A stretch of 64,000 bases of DNA from Rhynchopus sp. YZ270_cl-10. Lineage: Eukaryota > Euglenozoa > Diplonemea > Diplonemida > Diplonemidae. Under the pieces are notes generated by a model. The model saw only the letters and a list, made by a program, of their open reading frames with translations, was not told where the DNA came from and did no database searches. The DNA is taken from the NCBI GenBank assembly GCA_964035575.1, contig OZ037848.1:124001-188000 (forward strand), read 5' to 3'. The stretch's first letter is position 1. Each line of letters starts with the position of its first letter. Shown here in pieces: positions 37,041-46,913 of the stretch. The position numbers were made by a program, and so were the translations under genes.

Positions 37041-37370
37041 GTTGACTTGAAATACAAAAGACCTCTCGTGAACAGTGTACCTTGGTACAATGACCGGATG
37101 TACCGGGGGGTGGACACCCAACCACGCAGTCCTACAATCCATTTCGTGGTTTACATCTGATATGTTGTTACTCCCGCTTCCACTCATCAGCCAGATGAAC
37201 GGGGATCGTTGCAAACACAGGGACGCTAATCCTGTGTGTTGTAGGGTCGGGAGCACAAACCCTGAGTCGCTAATTTGGGCGGGGAAAAAATCCCCCTCCT
37301 TCTGTATATGGCGTAACTAATTAGTAACCATATTCGCGGACAAAAACTCGGGACGGGGTGTAAAAAAAAA
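37041..37370 (+). repeat. SINE-like element with poly(A) end
   Basis: About 330 bases. It starts with TTGACTTGAAATACAAAAG and CCTCTCGTG, the head shared by several dispersed copies; continues with a block (GGTGGACACCCAACCACGCA, then ACTCCCGCTTCCACTCATCA, then GATCGTTGCAAACACAGGG) shared with 60172-60328; and ends TAACTAATTAGTAACC through GGACGGGGTGT plus A9. The last 60 bases match the final partial unit of the 406-bp satellite. No box A/box B pair typical of tRNA-derived SINEs was evident. No coding capacity. Confidence 0.65.
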
Positions 37371-37573
37371 GGGGTGTTTTCAACATTATTTTTTCGTATG
37401 TCGTGAGATATGCATATACTGTGTCTTTTTTTCTTCACGCTATGCCACTACAACATACGGCCGAACATTTTGTCGAACTTATTATTATTTTTTTCAACAG
37501 CACTGCCACACGAAGGAACACATTTTCCCCCCCACCCCGCTCCCGTCCTCAGAAAAAGCGAAACAAAAAGAAA

Positions 37574-37616
37574 ATTTGATAAGATGATCCTAAGTCTCGC
37601 GAGACTCAGTCACCTT
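37574..37616 (+). repeat. Dispersed hairpin element, long-stem copy
   Basis: AAGATGATC, then a 9-bp imperfect stem CTAAGTCTC/GAGACTCAG (one mismatch) with a very short CG loop, then TCACCT. Flanks match the reference copy at 8893, but stem and loop have been replaced by a longer self-complementary stretch. Confidence 0.55.
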
Positions 37617-38404
37617 TGGAACAAAAAAGGGGGGGAAGATTTTTTTTGTACGATGACCTCCCGTTCACAGTCATCTTACACGAATAGAGACACAAATTAA
37701 AAAAGACTCAATGCTTTAGAGGAATATACCCCAGATCACATAAAAACATCTTTCAAATAAAACGTTCAAGATTTTTCAAGATTTCTTTTTGACACATTTT
37801 TTTTTTTGGTAATTTCCACACTTTTTTTGTCTTGATTTTTTTTATCTCTTCCGCTTTTTCTTCATGTGGGTAAATGCCCGGCGTTCAAAAGACGTGATCG
37901 CAAAAAGGAAACTCTTACTTTTATCCAAAAAAATTTTGACAGTGCAAAAAAAATGAAAAACGCGTAGACGCAGGAAGAGCAATTCCTTAAAGGGGGTCCT
38001 AAAACAGAGCACAAAAGCGAAAAGTGGATAGGTGATCCTGAGCTTTGGGCACCTAATATAAACAAAACGTTATAGAATATGAAATGTTCTCCTCACATCA
38101 CAGAGAACAAGGTTGGTCTGGGGTGGGGTACATAAAAGCAAACCAATAAAATGATGAGGACCAGCAGCACTTTTTGACGACTGCCCTAATATTAGTTGTA
38201 ATCGACAATGCATTTGTTACCCTTTTGGGCAGAGCCAAAAAGGGTCTGTACTCGCCGAAGAACCTTTTTTATACGGATTATAGACGTCGTCCGTGGGGGG
38301 TATTTTCCCTCGTTGTAAAACACAAAATCACCTCAGGCATTGGGGTTGGGTGGGGGGACAAAGGATGGAACTAACATTAAATAGCGCGTTAAAAAGCGTT
38401 ATGT

Positions 38405-39718
38405 TCATTTGTGCGCATTGGCGTAGGTGAGGGTGGAGGCAACGATTGCCTGCACCTCGAGGTGGAGCTGCTTGGTGTTGACGTACTCAAGCTTGTCGTT
38501 GGAGGTGTGGTAGTAGGGGTATGACGATGCACCGACGTCGTTCTCGAAGAATCCGACACTTGGCCAGCCGTTGTCGTAGAACGACATGTAGTCCGAGCAG
38601 CAGGAGCTGGAGTACCCCATCTTGGGCAGGGCAGGAACGTACTCCTTGGTAATCTTCATCACCATCTCCGTGTCCTCAACCGAGATCGATCTGTCCTTAA
38701 ATCCAAGAGTGATCTCCTCATTCGGAATCTGCCACCCAAGCATGTCAGCGTTGAACATCACCTTGATGTTCAAGTTCTCCTTCTTCCAGTGCTCCGCAAG
38801 CGCCTTAGATCCGAGCAGACCCTGCTCCTCTCCACTGAAGGAGCACAGACGAATCGAGTACTCGGTGTTGATCTTGTGGTCCTGGAGGAGTCGTGCCAGC
38901 TCGAGGAGCGCGCTGGTGCCCGAAGCGTTGTCGTCTGCGCCAGGTGCCTCCTGGGTGGGGGAGGAGTTGTTGGTGCTGCGCGAGTCGTAGTGCGCACCAA
39001 CCACGATGTACTCCTCCGGGTATTTGGTACCAGTGTGCTCGGCAACGACGACGTGCGGCATGTCGGATCTGAACTCATGGGTGTGCACCTTCAGTCCCAT
39101 CTCCGTGTAACGCTCCTCCAGCCAGTTCTGTGCACCGCGTACGTCCGTGGAGTAAGAGTTTCTTGTGAAGAACTCCTCACTCAAGTGGCGGACGGACTCC
39201 TCAAGGTGGCTGCGCGAGACTGCCTTCACTGCCTTGGCGATGGTGGTGTCGGCTCTTGCGAGGGAGAGCTCGACGCCCTCGAGGTTCGACTTCTTGGGGT
39301 ACGTCACCTTGCGGGAGGCGACTGGGATGACGGAGACGCCGACCTCACCGCCGCAGGCATCGAGGTTGGTCTTGTCGGGCACGTCCTCGCCTCCCTGCAC
39401 GACGAGGGTCAGGGCGGTCGTGTCCTCAAGTAGGGTCGTGATGCCGGCAGACTTCGTCTTCTGGAGGGCGGCGTAGAACTTAGCGGGGGTGTCGAACTCA
39501 AGCACCCAGAGGCCATCGTCACCGGAGCGGTGTGCACCAAGGCTGTGCTTGCATGCGTCAGCTCCGTCAACCACGTACAAGGAAAAGTCGCGGAAGCGGC
39601 CACGGAATTCGCCAGTGGTGGTGGTGGTGGTGGTGTTGCTCTCAACAGCACACCACTGAGAGGGCTCTGCAGCAACCACACCCAGCGCGCTGAGCAACAG
39701 CACGGAGGCTGTCTTCAT
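38405..39718 (-). CDS. Secreted M28-family zinc aminopeptidase
   Basis: 437 residues in one exon. A signal peptide spans about 1-17 (MKTASVLLLSALGVVAA). Residues to about 190 form a prodomain-like region. The M28 catalytic set is complete: GAHYDS (metal His), PGADDNASG (bridging Asp), SGEEQGLLGS (catalytic Glu and metal Glu), NADMLGW (metal Asp) and YHTSND (metal His). It therefore should be an active di-zinc peptidase removing N-terminal residues, secreted or in a lytic compartment. The closest general type is the bacterial and fungal leucine aminopeptidase group. The C-terminus is complete. The sense strand has CACCCACCACAG about 30 bases before the ATG. Confidence 0.93.
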   Translation of the reverse strand: MKTASVLLLSALGVVAAEPSQWCAVESNTTTTTTTGEFRGRFRDFSLYVVDGADACKHSLGAHRSGDDGLWVLEFDTPAKFYAALQKTKSAGITTLLEDTTALTLVVQGGEDVPDKTNLDACGGEVGVSVIPVASRKVTYPKKSNLEGVELSLARADTTIAKAVKAVSRSHLEESVRHLSEEFFTRNSYSTDVRGAQNWLEERYTEMGLKVHTHEFRSDMPHVVVAEHTGTKYPEEYIVVGAHYDSRSTNNSSPTQEAPGADDNASGTSALLELARLLQDHKINTEYSIRLCSFSGEEQGLLGSKALAEHWKKENLNIKVMFNADMLGWQIPNEEITLGFKDRSISVEDTEMVMKITKEYVPALPKMGYSSSCCSDYMSFYDNGWPSVGFFENDVGASSYPYYHTSNDKLEYVNTKQLHLEVQAIVASTLTYANAHK

Positions 39719-39970
39719 TGTGGAAGGGGGGAAAAGAAGTCTTTTTTGCTGTGGTGGGTGTGAGTGTGAGGAGCGAAGGTTGGGCAGAGGGCAAAGGGAC
39801 GATACACTTTTTTGTTCTCAAAATTGATTATGGTGCTCCGGAAGGCTAGTTTGACGGGTCCTCGACCAAATTCCCAGCACACCAGGTTAGTAAAAAATAA
39901 AATAAAATGAAAGATTCAGAGGAAAAAAAGTGGCAATGTGAGATTGTTTTGAGGAAACTATTTTTGAAAG

Positions 39971-40302
39971 AAGAAAACTTGTAAAATGATACGCCTCAAA
40001 CAAAATGCACAATAAAAAAGATCGGGTTTTTTGGAGGGATGGGGGAAACAGGAAACAAAGAAAAGTTGAAAGTGCAGACACATCACCGTTCATCGGCGGA
40101 CGCAGGTACTGAAAACAAATACGAGTCATGGAAATACGAGGTCATCTTGTAGCACAAAAAAGTTCTTTACACATCGATTCCGTAGCTGCCTTTGACAAAA
40201 CAACAACACCTCACTCTGTCCTGTGTTGTGTCCATTTCAAAAGCAACCGGGTTCAGTGCTGAACTGTATCAGGTACAAAATGCGACAGGGGTCCAAAACA
40301 CA
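39971..40302 (+). repeat. Direct repeat flanking the palindrome, left copy
   Basis: Matches 42139-42433 with a few substitutions and an internal length difference. The last 150 bases (from GTTCTTTACACATCG to CCAAAACACA) are almost identical. It begins with a hairpin-family motif. The palindrome starts immediately after its end. Confidence 0.9.
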
Positions 40303-40312
40303 GGGGGGGGTT

Positions 40313-41961
40313 AGGGGCGTCAGCCCTTAAGGAAATCCTTAAGAAACCTTGTCACAAAACCATTTTTTGAGTTTAAGGTTAAGAAACCCACTAAAATAGT
40401 CGTATTTGGCCCCAAAACCACCTCCCGATCACAAAAATATGTCAATAAAACCACAGACGACCTTAACAGAGGCTTTGTTACCAAAAAAAATCGGTGTTTT
40501 TATGAAAAAACACCCTAAAACCGCGTAACGCTCGCGTAACGCTATTTACCGATTTTCGGACCCTTTTTGAAATATGGCTCTAAGTTCCACCAAGTCTCTC
40601 TAAACACCCCAAAACCGCCTGGGTACCCCTCGGGATAGGTTCTGGGGTGAAAATATGTGGCTTTGGGGGCTTTTCTGGCCCCCAGAGGCGTCTCAGAGCT
40701 ATTTGACACACCCGAAAGCTCCATTTTTAATCAAAAAATGCTTGCTTTTTTACCTTGTCATGAGCATTAACACCCCCAATGAGACCCCCAGAACGTCTCT
40801 AAAGTCCAAAAATCACCCCGGAATTGATTCCCGGACCTCATAATAGGTGGAGTACCATGTTTCTGGGGTCAAAAATGCGTTGTGGTCCATTACTGTTCCC
40901 CCTGACAATGAGCGATAGAGTAGCGATAGAATAGAAATATGACCACCTCCAGGAAACCAAAATTTTCAAGACAAACCAAAAAAAAATGTGTACTAAGGTG
41001 AAAAAACACCCTACACCGCCTGGGTACCCCTCAGGATAGGTTCTGGGGTGAAAATATGTGGTTTTGGGGGCTTTTCCGGCCCCCAAAGACGTCTCAGAGA
41101 CATTTTTCACACCCAAAAACTGCAGTTTAGCTCCCCCTTATACCCCTGTAGGATAAAACTGCAGTTTTTGGGTGTGAAAAATATCTCTGAGACGTCTTTG
41201 GGGGCCGGAAAAGCCCCCAAAACCACATATTTTCACCCCAGAACCTATCCTGAGGGGTACCCAGGCGGTGTAGGGTGTTTTTTCACCTTAGTACACATTT
41301 TTTTTTTGGTTTGTCTTGAAAATTTTGGTTTCCTGGAGGTGGTCATATTTCTATTCTATCGCTACTCTATCGCTCATTGTCAGGGGGAACAGTAATGGAC
41401 CACAACGCATTTTTGACCCCAGAAACATGGTACTCCACCTATTATGAGGTCCGGGAATCAATTCCGGGGTGATTTTTGGACTTTAGAGACGTTCTGGGGG
41501 TCTCATTGGGGGTGTTAATGCTCATGACAAGGTAAAAAAGCAAGCATTTTTTGATTAAAAATGGAGCTTTCGGGTGTGTCAAATAGCTCTGAGACGCCTC
41601 TGGGGGCCAGAAAAGCCCCCAAAGCCACATATTTTCACCCCAGAACCTATCCCGAGGGGTACCCAGGCGGTTTTGGGGTGTTTAGAGAGACTTGGTGGAA
41701 CTTAGAGCCATATTTCAAAAAGGGTCCGAAAATCGGTAAATAGCGTTACGCGAGCGTTACGCGGTTTTAGGGTGTTTTTTCATAAAAACACCGATTTTTT
41801 TTGGTAACAAAGCCTCTGTTAAGGTCGTCTGTGGTTTTATTGACGTATTTTTGTGATCGGGAGGTGGTTTTGGGGCCAAATACGACTATTTTAGTGGGTT
41901 TCTTAACCTTAAACTCAAAAAAATGGTTTTGTGACAGAAAAACCCCCTAGGCTGACGCCCG
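40313..41961. repeat. 1.65-kb near-perfect inverted repeat (fold-back element)
   Basis: Two arms of about 810 bases read as reverse complements with very few differences and are separated by about 24 bases centred near 41142. Outer ends share GGGCGTCAGCC (40315-40325) and GGCTGACGCCC (41950-41960). Each arm contains two related direct blocks of about 107 bases (40616-40722 and 41016-41122 in the left arm) that begin CCGCCTGGGTACCCCTC. There are no transposase-like frames. The inner core is an ACTGCAGT palindrome on each side of the spacer. It fits a fold-back (FB-like) or MITE-derived non-autonomous element, or a palindromic duplication. Confidence 0.95.
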
Positions 41962-42138
41962 CACTCTAACGAAGAAGAGAGACAGACAGTGGGTTGATGA
42001 GGGCCGTCTTGAAGAGAGGGCAATCGCCTTCGCATATACAAAAAGATTTCCCTAAGATACGTCAGATGTCTTGTCACTGGGAATAAAAGGTAGAGACGTG
42101 CTTGATCGTGTAGAACTGAACAACGAACAATGAACAAC

Positions 42139-42433
42139 GAAAACTTGTCAAATGAGTACGCCTCTCGTGCGCACATCTAACAAAATGCACGTCACACCAG
42201 TGGACAAAAAAGGATGGGCTTTTTGAGGGATGGGGAAACAGGAAACAATTACGAGTCATGGAAGTACCGGTTCATCTTGTAGCATAAAAAAGTTCTTTAC
42301 ACATCGATTCCGTAGCTGCCTTTGACAAAACAACAACACCTCACTCTGTCCTGTGTTGTGTCCGTTTCAAAAGCAACCGGGTTCAGTGCTGAACTGTATC
42401 AGGTACAAAATGCGACAGGGATCCAAAACACAA
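42139..42433 (+). repeat. Direct repeat flanking the palindrome, right copy
   Basis: Second copy of 39971-40302, ending at the same point (CCAAAACACA). Between the palindrome's right end and this copy lie about 180 unique bases. The left copy contains an extra stretch around 40060-40110, including a second hairpin motif, that is absent here. Confidence 0.9.
42143..42178 (+). repeat. Dispersed hairpin element, GTACGC-stem copy
   Basis: Stem GTACGC/GCGCAC (one mismatch) around the invariant loop CTCTCGT, preceded by CAAATGA and followed by ACATCT. In the partner repeat at 39977 the same place has lost the loop. Confidence 0.55.
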
Positions 42434-42878
42434 AAGGGTGTGACAGATGCATACAATGCATAAGAACCGTTTTATTGGTAAAGAAAAGAAAAACAAAATT
42501 CGGAGTGACGCCAAATTAATGGGAAACAAATCGTAAATTATTGGGTCCAATCATTCCCAATAACTCTCCTTTGGGCCTGAGGAATGCGCTCTGGCTCTGG
42601 GGACGTTATCGTGCTTTTGGGGACATGGGGTCTGGGGAACTTCTGAAAAACACGAAACCCGACAATAACACACAACCAGATGCACATTCTACCACACAGT
42701 TCAGTGCACAAATACTGGTTGCAAAAATAAATATTTCGGGATCCACTACTGCCCAATAATCTTCACAATTACGAATCGTCTTATCGTATCTGATTCGTAT
42801 TGTATCCACATTGTATGCCTCACTAGGCTAAGAGGACCTGAGGGTTACAAGGTGGGGAACTGAGGACCTATGGCGGTA

Positions 42879-45800
42879 TCAGTTCAACAGCAACGTTTTC
42901 TCCTCTTCTTGTTTCCCTGCTGCGTACACATCAGCCTTGTCGAGTGGCATAGTGAGCAGTGGCTCGGGCTCCTTCGGGTGCTGCTTCTGCTTCAGACAGC
43001 AGAACACAACAACAACACACACAGCCAACACAAGCAGGCCCACACCGATGCCGACGTAAACAAAAACCTTGCTGCTCGTTGCTGTTGATGCTGACTTCTG
43101 CACGCATGTGTACGTCCCGTCTGCAAGCGTAAGGGTTGTGCTGCCTTCACACTCGACCGCATTGCACACACCATTGTGCTGCACTGTGTACGACGCGTCC
43201 GTGCTTGTGCAGGTCACCCCGTGGCTCACAGTCACACCCTCAGAGGAAAGCGCCGCTGTCAGGTTCAGCTTGCCGGAAAGTGCATCAGCAAGTTTTTCTG
43301 TGCTGGCACGCACCATGCCCACCACAAGAACACCATCATCTGAGACCACAACGTGAATCTCCGTCACAGTGCCCAGTGTCTCGCCCATCGTGTCTTCAAA
43401 GCGCTCTGCAGTTATCGCTGTCGTCCACGAAGACCGTGCCCCCGCCCCGTACTCCACAGCAAACCCCATCGGCACTGTCACATCGCCCGCAAGCAGGCAC
43501 AGAGGCACACCAGGAGGGTGTGCGTAGCCCTGTGTGTGGCACACACATGTCCCAGCGTTGCACGTCGCCTTCGGGTCAAGCCTCCCACTGCGACAGTCTT
43601 TGTCGGTTGTGCACAGAGCGTTCACAGCAGGAGGTGACGGTGGAGCAAAGGTATTGCCAGCAGGCAGGTCTGTCGGGGTTGCTGTTGGAAGTGCGGTGTC
43701 AGGTGCGGATGTGGGTGGAGCAAACGAAGCACCGGCAGGCAGGTCTGTCGGGGTTGCTGTTGGAAGTGCTGTGTCAGGTGCAGGTGTGGGTGGAGCAAAC
43801 GAAGCACCAGCAGGCAGATCTGTTGGGGTTGCTGTTGGAAGTGCTGTGTCAGGTGCGGGTGTGGGTGGTTCCAAAGTAGTCGGCAGATCTGTTGGAGAAG
43901 CTGTGGAAGAATTTGTACCACTCCATTCGAGGGTGAACACGTTGTCTAAAGGTTCCCTTTCCCTACAGCAACCTGTCAGCTCAACCACGAAGTAGCCGTA
44001 GCAGCCGGAGCAGTTCCAACTCACATTGAAGGGTGAGCCCTGTGCGAAGACGGTCTCGTTGTCAGTGATTAACGTGACTGTTGATTGAAAAATACCACCA
44101 AGCTGTGCTTCAATACTAAGTTCACCTGTGCAAGGGATAATCCAATTGTACGGGCCCATGCCTGAAAAGTGTCTCTGATACGTCCCGTCTTCTGGTAGTG
44201 TGAGGTACTCAGACGGGTCAAATCCCTCTGCAGGTGGAACAACAGGTGTGTCCTCGCACTCCCACTCAGCTATGAAATAAACCGGCTCCATTCCCCCCCA
44301 ATCCGAGTCGTTGTACACAATCATCATCTCCCCGTTTGCAGGATACGAACTGCGGTACGTTGTGGCTGGCGTTGGTGTTATTGACATAAGCTCGTAACCG
44401 TTGCTGTTCACGAGTGAAATCCCGCACATCGCGCTGGCTGTCATATTGGAGAAGGACACGTGAACAGTCCCCGTACACTGAAATGTCCAGCACATCATAA
44501 ATGCCCTGCTAGCAGGAGTGAATAAAACATCCAGTGGTGATGACGTTTCTAAACACACAGGCGGGACAGGTGTTGGCGGAAGTGGTGTTGGCGGAAGTGG
44601 TGTCGGTGCTGGTGTTGGCGGAATGTACTCGCAAGTCCACGACAGGAAAAAGAAATTGTTTTCATCAAAGGTTTGCACGCATGACAGGCTAACAAAAAAG
44701 TAGTCAACAACAGAGTAGTTGCCACTCGAAGTGAATGGTGAGTGGTCCGAGAACACCACCTCGTTTTGGCTGTTGTTGTAGCTGACTGTAGCAGGTGCAA
44801 AATCACCAACCTGTGCTGCAATGCTAAGCATCCCTGTGCAAGGGATAATCCAGAAGGCCTGGCCGATAGTTGAATACAGTCTCTGATACGTCCCGTCTTC
44901 TGGTAGTGTGAGGTACTCAGACGGGTCAAATCCCTCTGCAGGTGGAACAACAGGTGTGTTTTCGCACTCCCACGCAACTGAAAGCTGAACCGTGACTGTC
45001 TCACCTGGGGACGCAGGATCGAAGCTGACGTACAGAATCTTCATCTCCCCGTTTGCAGGATACGAAGCAGTGTAGTTCTTACGACCTTGTCCATAGACTG
45101 TATCTAATGATGTGAGCTCGTAACCGTCGCTGTTGACAAGAGACACCGTATCGTCTGCATTGAGCAAGGTCACAAAGGTAATGTGAACAGTTCCTGTACA
45201 CTGAAACACCCAACACTTCTCAATCCACCGTATTGGCCCACGTGAGAACGATGTGTTCAAGGGTGATGACGGTTCTGAACACACAGGCGCCGGCAAAGGT
45301 GTTGGGGGCGGTTGTGTTGGCGGTGCTGGGGTTGGCGGAAGAGTCGGGAGGGAGGGCACGGTACTGGAATGCGACTCGCAAGCCCACGAAAGGAAAAAGA
45401 AGTTGTTTTCATCAAAGGTCTGCACGCATGACAGGGTAACAAAAAAGTAGTCAACAACAGAGTAGTTGCCACTCGAAGTGAATGGTGAGTGGTCCGAGAA
45501 CACCACCTCGTTTTGGCTGTTGTTGTAGCTGACTGTAGCAGGTGCAAAATCACCAACCTGTGCTGCAATGCTAAGCATCCCTGTGCAAGGGATAATCCAG
45601 AAGGCCTGGCCGATAGTTGAATACCGTCTCTGATACGTCCCGTCTTCTGGTAGTGTGAGGTACTCAGACGAGTCAAATCCCTCTGCAGGTGGAACAACAG
45701 GTGTGTTTTCGCACTCCCACGCAACTGAAAGCTGAACCGTGACTGTCTCACCTGGGGACGCAGGATCGAAGCTGGAGTACAGAATCTTCATCTCCCCGTT

Positions 45801-46913
45801 TGCAGGATACGAAGCAGTGTAGTTCTCCGCACGATGTCCATAGACTGTATCTAATGATGTGAGCTCGTAACCGTCGCTGTTGACAAGAGACACCGTATCG
45901 TCTGCATTGAGCAAGGTCACAAAGGTAATGTGAACAGTTCCTGTACACTGAAACACCCAACACTTTTCAATCCACCGTATTGGCCCACGTGAGAATGATG
46001 TGTTCAAGGGTGATGACGGTTCTGAACACACAGGCGCCGGCAAAGGTGTTGGGGGCGGTTGTGTTGGCGGTGCTGGGGTTGGCGGAAGAGTCGGGAGGGA
46101 GGGCACGGTACTGGAATGCGACTCGCAAGCCCACGAAAGGAAAAAGAAATTGTTTTCATCAAAGGTTTGCACGCATGACAGGGTAACAAAAAAGTAGTCA
46201 ACAACAGAGTAGTTGCCACTCGAAGTGAATGGTGAGTGGTCCGAGAACACCACCTCGTTTTGGCTGTTGTTGTAGCTGACTGTAGCAGGTGCAAAATCAC
46301 CAAGCTGTGCTGCAATGCTAAGCATCCCTGTGCAAGGGATAATCCATGAGGCCTGGCCGATAGTTGAATACCGTCTCTGATACGTCCCGTCTTCTGGTAG
46401 TGTGAGGTACTCAGACGAGTCAAATCCCTCTGCAGGTGGAACAACAGGTGTGTTTTCGCACTCCCACGCAACTGAAAGCTGAACCGTGACTGTCTCACCT
46501 GGGGACGCAGGATCGAAGCTGGAGTACAGAATCTTCATCTCTCCGTTTGCAGGATACGAAGCAGTGTAGTTCTCCGCACGATGTCCATAGACTGTATCTA
46601 ATGATGTGAGCTCGTAACCGTCGCTGTTGACAAGAGACACCGTATCGTCTGCATTGAGCAAGGTCACAAAGGTAATGTGAACAGTTCCTGTACACTGAAA
46701 CACCCAACACTTTTCAATCCACCGTATTGGCCCACGTGAGAATGATGTGTTCAAGGGTGATGACGGTTCTGAACACACAGGCGCCGGCAAAGGTGTTGGG
46801 GGCGGTTGTGTTGGCGGTGCTGGGGTTGGCGGAAGAGTCGGGAGGGAGGACACGGCACTGCCATGCAACAGTGAGGAGACTGAGAGCATCAAGAGGAAAC
46901 GCATTGTGTACAT
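42879..46913 (-). CDS. Type I surface protein made of 249-residue tandem repeats
   Basis: 1,344 residues from the first ATG (a second in-frame ATG, residue 4, also suits). Signal peptide about 1-22. Then three nearly identical units of 249 residues and a fourth diverged unit. Each begins with a Pro/Thr-rich linker and holds two cysteine-containing beta-rich modules of CUB-like appearance (CWVFQCTGTVHITF and SWIIPCTGMLSIAAQ) with N-glycosylation sites. After these comes a Pro/Thr stalk of about three 25-residue repeats (TALPTATPTDLPAG), an EGF-like segment with six cysteines (about 1,105-1,140), a region of unknown fold, one membrane span (VFVYVGIGVGLLVLAVCVVVV), and a short cytoplasmic tail. 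Likely an adhesion or coat protein. The units differ by a handful of residues, so unit number probably varies among strains and assembly collapse is possible. Confidence 0.9.
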   Translation of the reverse strand: MYTMRFLLMLSVSSLLHGSAVSSLPTLPPTPAPPTQPPPTPLPAPVCSEPSSPLNTSFSRGPIRWIEKCWVFQCTGTVHITFVTLLNADDTVSLVNSDGYELTSLDTVYGHRAENYTASYPANGEMKILYSSFDPASPGETVTVQLSVAWECENTPVVPPAEGFDSSEYLTLPEDGTYQRRYSTIGQASWIIPCTGMLSIAAQLGDFAPATVSYNNSQNEVVFSDHSPFTSSGNYSVVDYFFVTLSCVQTFDENNFFFLSWACESHSSTVPSLPTLPPTPAPPTQPPPTPLPAPVCSEPSSPLNTSFSRGPIRWIEKCWVFQCTGTVHITFVTLLNADDTVSLVNSDGYELTSLDTVYGHRAENYTASYPANGEMKILYSSFDPASPGETVTVQLSVAWECENTPVVPPAEGFDSSEYLTLPEDGTYQRRYSTIGQAFWIIPCTGMLSIAAQVGDFAPATVSYNNSQNEVVFSDHSPFTSSGNYSVVDYFFVTLSCVQTFDENNFFFLSWACESHSSTVPSLPTLPPTPAPPTQPPPTPLPAPVCSEPSSPLNTSFSRGPIRWIEKCWVFQCTGTVHITFVTLLNADDTVSLVNSDGYELTSLDTVYGQGRKNYTASYPANGEMKILYVSFDPASPGETVTVQLSVAWECENTPVVPPAEGFDPSEYLTLPEDGTYQRLYSTIGQAFWIIPCTGMLSIAAQVGDFAPATVSYNNSQNEVVFSDHSPFTSSGNYSVVDYFFVSLSCVQTFDENNFFFLSWTCEYIPPTPAPTPLPPTPLPPTPVPPVCLETSSPLDVLFTPASRAFMMCWTFQCTGTVHVSFSNMTASAMCGISLVNSNGYELMSITPTPATTYRSSYPANGEMMIVYNDSDWGGMEPVYFIAEWECEDTPVVPPAEGFDPSEYLTLPEDGTYQRHFSGMGPYNWIIPCTGELSIEAQLGGIFQSTVTLITDNETVFAQGSPFNVSWNCSGCYGYFVVELTGCCREREPLDNVFTLEWSGTNSSTASPTDLPTTLEPPTPAPDTALPTATPTDLPAGASFAPPTPAPDTALPTATPTDLPAGASFAPPTSAPDTALPTATPTDLPAGNTFAPPSPPAVNALCTTDKDCRSGRLDPKATCNAGTCVCHTQGYAHPPGVPLCLLAGDVTVPMGFAVEYGAGARSSWTTAITAERFEDTMGETLGTVTEIHVVVSDDGVLVVGMVRASTEKLADALSGKLNLTAALSSEGVTVSHGVTCTSTDASYTVQHNGVCNAVECEGSTTLTLADGTYTCVQKSASTATSSKVFVYVGIGVGLLVLAVCVVVVFCCLKQKQHPKEPEPLLTMPLDKADVYAAGKQEEEKTLLLN
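43666..43905 (-). repeat. 75-bp in-frame minisatellite in the stalk of the surface protein
   Basis: GCTGTTGGAAGTG recurs at 43681, 43756 and 43831, a 75-bp period giving a 25-residue Thr/Pro/Ala stalk unit, a likely site of O-glycosylation and length variation. Confidence 0.9.
43920..46848 (-). repeat. 747-bp in-frame tandem repeats within the surface protein gene
   Basis: The same segments recur at exact 747-bp spacing (for example 45233, 45980, 46727). Three units (46848 down to about 44626) are almost identical at DNA level including silent sites; a fourth (about 43920-44625) has diverged and has a shorter, reworked first module. The pattern shows recent unequal crossing over or gene conversion. 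Confidence 0.95.

Larger units (their letters stand above)
36934..38404. other. Spacer upstream of the acidic protein gene
   Basis: No gene seen. It contains the SINE-like element 37041-37370, a well-formed hairpin element at 37574-37616 (both listed separately) and many A and T runs. The sense strand has CCCAACACAG shortly before the acidic protein's ATG, acceptor-like. Confidence 0.5.
39719..42878. other. Gene-free spacer dominated by a large palindrome and its flanking duplication
   Basis: No host gene. It contains the direct repeats 39971-40302 and 42139-42433, the palindrome 40313-41961, and a possible small element bounded by ATTATTGGG (42537-42545) and CCCAATAAT (42752-42760). Hairpin-family copies lie at 39977-40010, 40064-40100 and 42143-42178. 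Identical open frames in the two palindrome arms only reflect the symmetry. Confidence 0.6.

Noticed and set aside
40655-41630. Two identical 62-residue frames facing each other
   Set aside because: They lie in the two arms of the palindrome and merely mirror each other; no recognisable protein.
42537-42760. Small transposon bounded by ATTATTGGG and CCCAATAAT
   Set aside because: Only 9-bp inverted ends, a single copy in the window and no clear target-site duplication; noted in the spacer entry but not claimed as an element.
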